This document shows positions 58,360 to 64,000 of a DNA stretch of 64,000 bases, piece by piece (position 1 is the stretch's first letter; each line of letters begins with the position of its first letter). Below the pieces are notes generated by a model, which made no database searches, was not told the origin of the DNA, and saw only the letters and a program-made list of their open reading frames with translations. This stretch comes from Azoarcus indigens (lineage in GTDB: Bacteria > Pseudomonadota > Gammaproteobacteria > Burkholderiales > Rhodocyclaceae): positions 62,001-126,000 of the forward strand of contig NZ_SNVV01000014.1 in NCBI RefSeq assembly GCF_004361735.1, given 5' to 3'. The translations under genes were made by a program, and so were the position numbers.

Positions 58360-59304
58360 TCAATCCGCCAGCACCGCGTCCTCCGCCAGGCGCGCCCGAT
58401 AACCCGGCGACAGCGCCAGCAGTTCGGTCGCCAGGCGCACGCACTTTCCCCGCACCGCAGCCTTCACCGCTTGGCGCAAGTGTCGCGGCAAGCCGGTCTC
58501 CCCGCACAGTGCCCCCATCACCATGCCGGCGATGGCGCCTGTGGTATCGGCGTCGCCGCCGCGGTTGACGATGTCCACCAGCACCGCCTCGAAGCCATCG
58601 TTGCCGTCCATGGCCTGGAACACCGCGCGCAGGGTATCGACGATGTAGCCGCTGGGGTTCTCGCAGCGACGGTCGCGGAAGACGAAAGCCGGCTGCTCGG
58701 CGACCAGGGCGTGGGCTTCGGCGATCACCGCGCCGATGCCGCCACCGCCCATGGCCGCCTGCACCATGCGCACCACGCTGCGGGTGGCGGCGTCGGTGAG
58801 CGGGTTATGGTGGGTGACGCGCCCCTGGCGGTCCGCCGCGGCAACGATGTCCTCCTCGGGCGCGCCATACAGCGCCAGCGCCACCGGCAGGCAGCGCATG
58901 GCTGCGCCGTTGCCGGCGTCTTCAGACTGCGGCGCCTCGGCGCTGCCGTACTTGCGCCAGCGCAGGATGCCGCGGCGCACGGTATTGCCGATGTCCACCG
59001 GCTTGGCGCGCATCCAGCCGTCGAAGGCGCGGGCACAGGCGGCAGCGTCCGGCTCGGCGCCGGCTGCCAGCCAGGCTTCGGCCAGGGCGAAGGTCATGGT
59101 GGTGTCGTCGGTCACCTCGCCCGCCGGCAGGCGCAGCCAGCCGCCGCCGCGGATGCGGTCGTGCACGCCGTACTGCGCGGCGATCTCGCGCGGCGTCATG
59201 AACTCCACCGTGGCGCCCAGCGCGTCGCCTATCGCCAGGCCCAGCATGGCACCGCAGGCGCGATCCAGCAGCACCGCGGGATCGGGCACGAAGCCGGGCG
59301 TCAT
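58360..59304 (-). CDS. draG: ADP-ribosyl-[dinitrogen reductase] hydrolase
   Basis: 314 residues from MTPGFVPDPAV. Binuclear metal site motifs: GLAIGDALGATVEF, GEVTDDTTMTFALAEAWL and NRGGDADTTGAIAGM. Removes ADP-ribose from Arg102 of NifH to reactivate nitrogenase, reversing DraT. Last gene of the nifB operon, 13 bp after the nifQ stop. Confidence 0.94.
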   Translation of the reverse strand: MTPGFVPDPAVLLDRACGAMLGLAIGDALGATVEFMTPREIAAQYGVHDRIRGGGWLRLPAGEVTDDTTMTFALAEAWLAAGAEPDAAACARAFDGWMRAKPVDIGNTVRRGILRWRKYGSAEAPQSEDAGNGAAMRCLPVALALYGAPEEDIVAAADRQGRVTHHNPLTDAATRSVVRMVQAAMGGGGIGAVIAEAHALVAEQPAFVFRDRRCENPSGYIVDTLRAVFQAMDGNDGFEAVLVDIVNRGGDADTTGAIAGMVMGALCGETGLPRHLRQAVKAAVRGKCVRLATELLALSPGYRARLAEDAVLAD

Positions 59305-59317
59305 CGTCGGCGCGGCC

Positions 59318-59893
59318 TTACTCTTCCGGGCCGAAACAGGCAGCGAAGTCCACACAGGCTTCGCAAGAAGGCGAGGTGCAGACGTAGATGCCTTCGCGCT
59401 GGCACAACTCGCGGTAGAGGAATTTCTTCCACTTCATGTCGCGGGTGTTGGCCGCCGCCAGTTCCGGGAAGTTGATGGCGATGAGCTGCGACAGCTCGCG
59501 CCGCGACGGCAGGCCGAGGTCCTGCCACAGGTGGTCGGAGCCCATGCAGCCAGTGGCGAGCACGATGGCCATGTCGTCCGCGCTCTCGGCCACGTCGTCG
59601 GCATGGCAGCCGATGAAGCGCACCAGATCCTCGAACTCCGGGTAGAGCGTGAGCGCCGGGCCGAAGTCGGTCTTGGGCTGCCAGGCGAGGCCGGGGAAGT
59701 GGCGCGCCATCAGGCGGGCGAAGCGCGCAGCGCCGAGGCCGAGGTCGGACGGCAGCACGCCGTCGCCCAGCGTCCAGCCGGCGATCAGGTGGGCGAGAAA
59801 CTCGTCGTTCGGCGTGCCGGCGGCATGGCGCATGAGATGCGCATGCAGGGCAACGCGCGCCGGCGAAGGACGGTGGCTGAGTGGAGCGAGCAT
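59318..59893 (-). CDS. nifQ: Nitrogenase molybdenum-cofactor protein NifQ
   Basis: 191 residues from MLAPLSHRPSP with GGAG seven bases upstream. C-terminal cysteine cluster C-x7-C-x4-C-x2-C-x5-C (CQREGIYVCTSPSCEACVDF, then AACF) is diagnostic of NifQ, which delivers molybdenum for FeMo-cofactor. Between FeSII and draG. Confidence 0.94.
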   Translation of the reverse strand: MLAPLSHRPSPARVALHAHLMRHAAGTPNDEFLAHLIAGWTLGDGVLPSDLGLGAARFARLMARHFPGLAWQPKTDFGPALTLYPEFEDLVRFIGCHADDVAESADDMAIVLATGCMGSDHLWQDLGLPSRRELSQLIAINFPELAAANTRDMKWKKFLYRELCQREGIYVCTSPSCEACVDFAACFGPEE

Positions 59894-59952
59894 GGCGGAA
59901 CTCCTCATCGGAATCGGGGCCGCGTCCGCCGAAACGGGCGCGGCCGCTTCGG

Positions 59953-60303
59953 TCAGTATTCGACCAGCAGATCCTCGTCCCGCAGGACGAGCTGACAGGC
60001 CAGTCTCCAGGGGGTGGTGGGCACATCCTCCACCCGCATCTTCTCGATCTCCGCGTCGGAGATCTTCTTGTGCTCCTTCAGCACCTGCACTTCCTTGTCG
60101 GTCAGCGGGCCGGCCATCGCGCCTTTCTTCGACAGCACGGTGACCTTGATCAGACAGGTTGCGCACTCGCCGTCCTCACAGGAGAAATCGATGGGGATGT
60201 GGTTCTCCTTTGCAATCTTGAGGATGGTCTGGGTGTGGGAGCCGGCGACGGCATACACCGTCTTGTCCCTGTGGATGGGGCTGGAAAACATCACGTTCGG
60301 CAT
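59953..60303 (-). CDS. [2Fe-2S] FeSII (Shethna-type) nitrogenase-protective ferredoxin
   Basis: 116 residues. [2Fe-2S] ligands Cys42, Cys47, Cys50 and Cys103. Compared from memory with Azotobacter FeSII, it shares FSSP near the N-terminus, AVAG, AQEN/AKEN, the C-x4-C-x2-C block, LTDKE.VLK and RLACQ....DEDLLVE at the end. FeSII forms an inactive O2-stable complex with MoFe and Fe proteins. Here within the nifB operon. Confidence 0.88.
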   Translation of the reverse strand: MPNVMFSSPIHRDKTVYAVAGSHTQTILKIAKENHIPIDFSCEDGECATCLIKVTVLSKKGAMAGPLTDKEVQVLKEHKKISDAEIEKMRVEDVPTTPWRLACQLVLRDEDLLVEY

Positions 60304-60350
60304 GGTTGAACTCCTGGTGAATGGTGAATCTCTCTGTCAGGGTCTGGGGT

Positions 60351-61934
<1,584 letters not shown>

Positions 61935-61938
<4 letters not shown>

Positions 61939-62378
61939 GCCTGCACCGCCGCTGGCGGCGGACAGTAGGCGGCGGGCGCGTCACCGTGGGCGCAGCCCTC
62001 CGGCGCCGGGCCTTCGGCCAGGGCCACACCTTGGGCCGCCAGCCAGGCGGTGTCGAAGCCGCTGGCACGGGCGTTGCCGATCTCCATCAGCGGCCGGCGG
62101 ATCAACAGCGGCTCCGCCGCCAGGCGCTCCAGCGCCGCCTCCGGCGTGAAGGCGGGCGGCACCACCGCGCCGGACTTCACCGCCGGAGCGGCCGGGTTGA
62201 ACCATTCGGCCACAGGCCGGCGGCCGAGGAAGCCGGCCAGGCGGGCGGGCGTCCACGGCTCGGTCAGTAGGTCGCGGACTTCGACCTCGCAGCCGGCCGC
62301 CTGCAGCAGGCGGATCTGGCGGGTATTGGTGGCACAGCCGGGCTTCCACCAGAAGCGGATAGGCACAGTCGTCGTCAC
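61935..62378 (-). CDS. nifO: NifO, ArsC-like nitrogenase-associated protein
   Basis: 147 residues from GTG 62378 with AAGGAGG five bases upstream. ArsC/Spx thioredoxin-like fold: IRFWWKPGCATNTRQIRLLQ, with FNPAAPAVKSG and LIRRPLMEIG. NifO in Azotobacter lies between nifB and nifQ and influences molybdate use. Stop overlaps the flavodiiron gene. Confidence 0.88.
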
Positions 62379-62397
62379 GACAGCCTCCTTTCGGTTG

Positions 62398-62421
62398 CCG
62401 CGGGTGTGCGCTCACCCGCGG
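62398..62421. other. Hairpin between fdx and nifO
   Basis: Perfect 9-bp stem CCGCGGGTG/CACCCGCGG with loop TGCGCT in the 76-bp gap. No T-run. Likely intercistronic RNA structure. Confidence 0.6.
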
Positions 62422-62454
62422 GGATGCGAAGGCGCGCGAATCGCGCGCCGGGGG

Positions 62455-62739
62455 TCAGCTACGCACCACGGTGCCGGTGGTGTTGTATTCCTCGATGAGA
62501 TGCAGCGGGATGCCGGTCAGCGAGCCCAGCGGGTTCAGCGGATCGCCGATCTCGTCGACGATGGCCGCCTCGATCGGACAGATCTCGGCGCACTGGGGCT
62601 TGTCGTAGTCGCCCAGGCATTCGGTGCACTTGTTCGGATCGATGGTGAAGACCGGGTTGCCGGCGCTGATCGCCTCATTCGGACAGAGCGGCTCACAGGC
62701 GTAGCAGCCCACACAGACTTCGGTGATTTCGAGTGCCAT
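62455..62739 (-). CDS. fdxN: 2[4Fe-4S] ferredoxin of nifB operon
   Basis: 94 residues. First cluster Cys9, 12, 15, 19; second Cys38, 41, 50, 54 with an 8-residue insert (CTECLGDYDKPQCAEIC), the pattern of NifB-linked FdxN ferredoxins. Probably electron donor to NifB or nitrogenase. Follows nifB. Confidence 0.92.
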   Translation of the reverse strand: MALEITEVCVGCYACEPLCPNEAISAGNPVFTIDPNKCTECLGDYDKPQCAEICPIEAAIVDEIGDPLNPLGSLTGIPLHLIEEYNTTGTVVRS

Positions 62740-62771
62740 TTGCTGCCTCTCGGATAGCTAGGGGGAGAAAG

Positions 62772-62795
62772 CCCCCGCGGCCCGCGCCGCGGGGG
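62772..62795. other. Hairpin between nifB and fdxN
   Basis: Perfect 10-bp stem CCCCCGCGGC/GCCGCGGGGG with loop CCGC in the 65-bp gap. No T-run; intercistronic structure that may tune downstream expression. Confidence 0.6.
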
Positions 62796-62804
62796 TCGGC
62801 GCAC

Positions 62805-64000
62805 TCAGGCCGCGGCCTTGGCGGCGGCCGGCTGATCCAGCTTGCCGGCGGCCGCCAACTCGTCGTACACCGCGCGGATCGCCTCTTCGATCGGCTCCAT
62901 CGCATGCTCGCCGTTGGGTTGGATGCCGGCCTTCTCCAGGTCGGCCCAGGGCTCGAAGCCGATCTTGCTGGCCAGCAGCACTTCCACCCCTTCCAGGCTC
63001 TTGATGATCTGGCCGAGTACCGTCTCGCCGTCGCCACAGGACTCGTCGCCCATGCAGTAAGCGGTGCACTTGCGATGGCCGAGGAAGCGGTGGCCAGCGC
63101 TGTCGACCTCGTACACCAGGAACTCGTGGGCGTGGCCGAAGTGCTCGTTGATCACGCCGCCGCCCTTGCTGGCGATGGCGATGCGGATGGGACGGGTGGC
63201 GGGCTTGTCGGCGGCCTCCGCCTCGAACTTGGGCGCGGCCTTGAGGGCGCGCTTCATTTCCAGCTCGGAGGTGATCGCCTGGTGGACCTTGGCGCGCTCC
63301 ACCATGGCGGTGGCGTAATCGACTTCCATCTCGTCGATCTTGTCGAGGGTGAACTCCTCGCCGCGATCCTCGCCCAGCAGGCCGACCGCGTCGGCGCGGC
63401 ACTGGCGGCAGTGACGCATCATCGACATGTCGCCGGAGCAGGAATCCTGCAGGGCCTCGAGTTCCAGCGGCGTCGGTTCGCGCTGGCCCATGATGCCGTA
63501 GTAGGTGCCATGCTCGGCTTCGGCGATCAGCGGCATCACGTTGTGCAGGAAGGCGCCCTTGGCCTTGACGATCTTGGAGACTTCCTTCAGGTGCTCGTCA
63601 TTCACGCCCGGGATCATCACCGAGTTGACCTTCACCAGGATGCCGCGCGAGGTCAGCATCTCCAGGCCCTTCTGCTGCTGCTCGATCAGGATCTTCGCGC
63701 CCTCGACGCCGAAGATGCGCTTGTTCTCCCAGAAGATCCACGGGTAGATCTTGGCGCCGATCTCCGGGTCGACCGTGTTGATGGTGATGGTGACGTGGTC
63801 GATGTTGTGCTTGGCCAGTTCATCCACGCTCTGCGGCAACGAAAGGCCATTGGTGGACACGCACAGCTTGATGTCCGGCGCTTCTTCGGAGAGGCGGCGG
63901 AAGGTCTCGAAAGTACGTTCCGGGTTGGCGAGGGGGTCTCCGGGTCCGGCGATGCCGAGCACCGTCATCTGCGGAATCGCGGCGGCAACCGCCAGCGTCT
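62805..64000 (-). CDS. nifB: Nitrogenase cofactor biosynthesis protein NifB (5' end outside window)
   Basis: The C-terminal about 398 codons; the radical-SAM CxxxCxxC motif lies outside. Visible: IAGPGDPLANPERTFETFRR, CVSTNGLSLPQSVDELAKH, VKVNSVMIPGVND, MMRHCRQCRADAVGLL, then a NifX-like C-terminal domain (IAIASKGGGVINEHFGHAHE). NifB builds NifB-co for FeMo-cofactor. First visible gene of the nifB-fdxN-nifO-FDP-fdx-FeSII-nifQ-draG operon. Confidence 0.97.
   Translation of the reverse strand, partial: TLAVAAAIPQMTVLGIAGPGDPLANPERTFETFRRLSEEAPDIKLCVSTNGLSLPQSVDELAKHNIDHVTITINTVDPEIGAKIYPWIFWENKRIFGVEGAKILIEQQQKGLEMLTSRGILVKVNSVMIPGVNDEHLKEVSKIVKAKGAFLHNVMPLIAEAEHGTYYGIMGQREPTPLELEALQDSCSGDMSMMRHCRQCRADAVGLLGEDRGEEFTLDKIDEMEVDYATAMVERAKVHQAITSELEMKRALKAAPKFEAEAADKPATRPIRIAIASKGGGVINEHFGHAHEFLVYEVDSAGHRFLGHRKCTAYCMGDESCGDGETVLGQIIKSLEGVEVLLASKIGFEPWADLEKAGIQPNGEHAMEPIEEAIRAVYDELAAAGKLDQPAAAKAAA

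Overview
The window is about 67% G+C and reads as chromosome of a diazotrophic betaproteobacterium. The family-level content (DUF1631, YceH, HemP, a nifHDKT-nifY operon, draT beside nifH, a nifB-fdx-nifO-nifQ operon) suggests the Rhodocyclales (Azospira/Azoarcus/Dechloromonas-like); that placement is inference. I see no rRNA, tRNA, CRISPR array or intact insertion sequence.

Positions 1-20.9 kb are a housekeeping and signalling region: a CHASE-PAS sensor cut by the window edge, a DUF1631 protein, ilvD, a large HD-GYP phosphodiesterase, a FecR-like and OmpA-like pair facing a CHASE2 adenylate/guanylate cyclase, yceH, lgt, a receiver-like protein and a membrane PAS protein without output domain, malonyl-CoA decarboxylase, and an overlapping GGDEF/EAL-porin-solute-binding trio.

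Positions 21-47 kb are dominated by iron. A Fur-box promoter precedes hemP-bfd-bfr-(50-aa membrane protein)-tonB-exbB-exbD. A cysteine-free Fur-family regulator sits beside a dihaem cytochrome c peroxidase whose promoter carries an Irr/ICE-like palindrome. Then come a MacA-MacB-outer membrane factor efflux operon with an FMN hydroxy-acid oxidase, a frameshifted TonB-dependent receptor, a Fur-box operon for a PepSY membrane protein, DUF2271, DUF4198 and a membrane flavoreductase, a second (Fiu-like) siderophore receptor with piuC, two decayed spore-coat-U fimbrial genes, a zinc-free paralogue of ribosomal protein S4, and feoB-feoA.

Positions 47.2-64 kb are the nitrogen-fixation region. On the minus strand nifH-nifD-nifK-nifT-nifY-(small acidic protein) runs from a sigma-54 promoter and ends at a bidirectional terminator shared with feoBA. 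Divergent from nifH are draT and then a separately promoted pair, a SIR2-like protein and a bacteriohemerythrin, preceded by their own NifA site and -24/-12 element. After a DUF3300/SYLF pair, a second minus-strand nif operon runs nifB (cut by the edge)-fdx-nifO-flavodiiron protein-2Fe-2S ferredoxin-FeSII (Shethna-like)-nifQ-draG. The genes together cover nitrogenase structural proteins, cofactor synthesis, post-translational switching (DraT/DraG), and several possible oxygen-handling proteins (FeSII, flavodiiron, hemerythrin); the neighbouring iron uptake genes would supply the metal.
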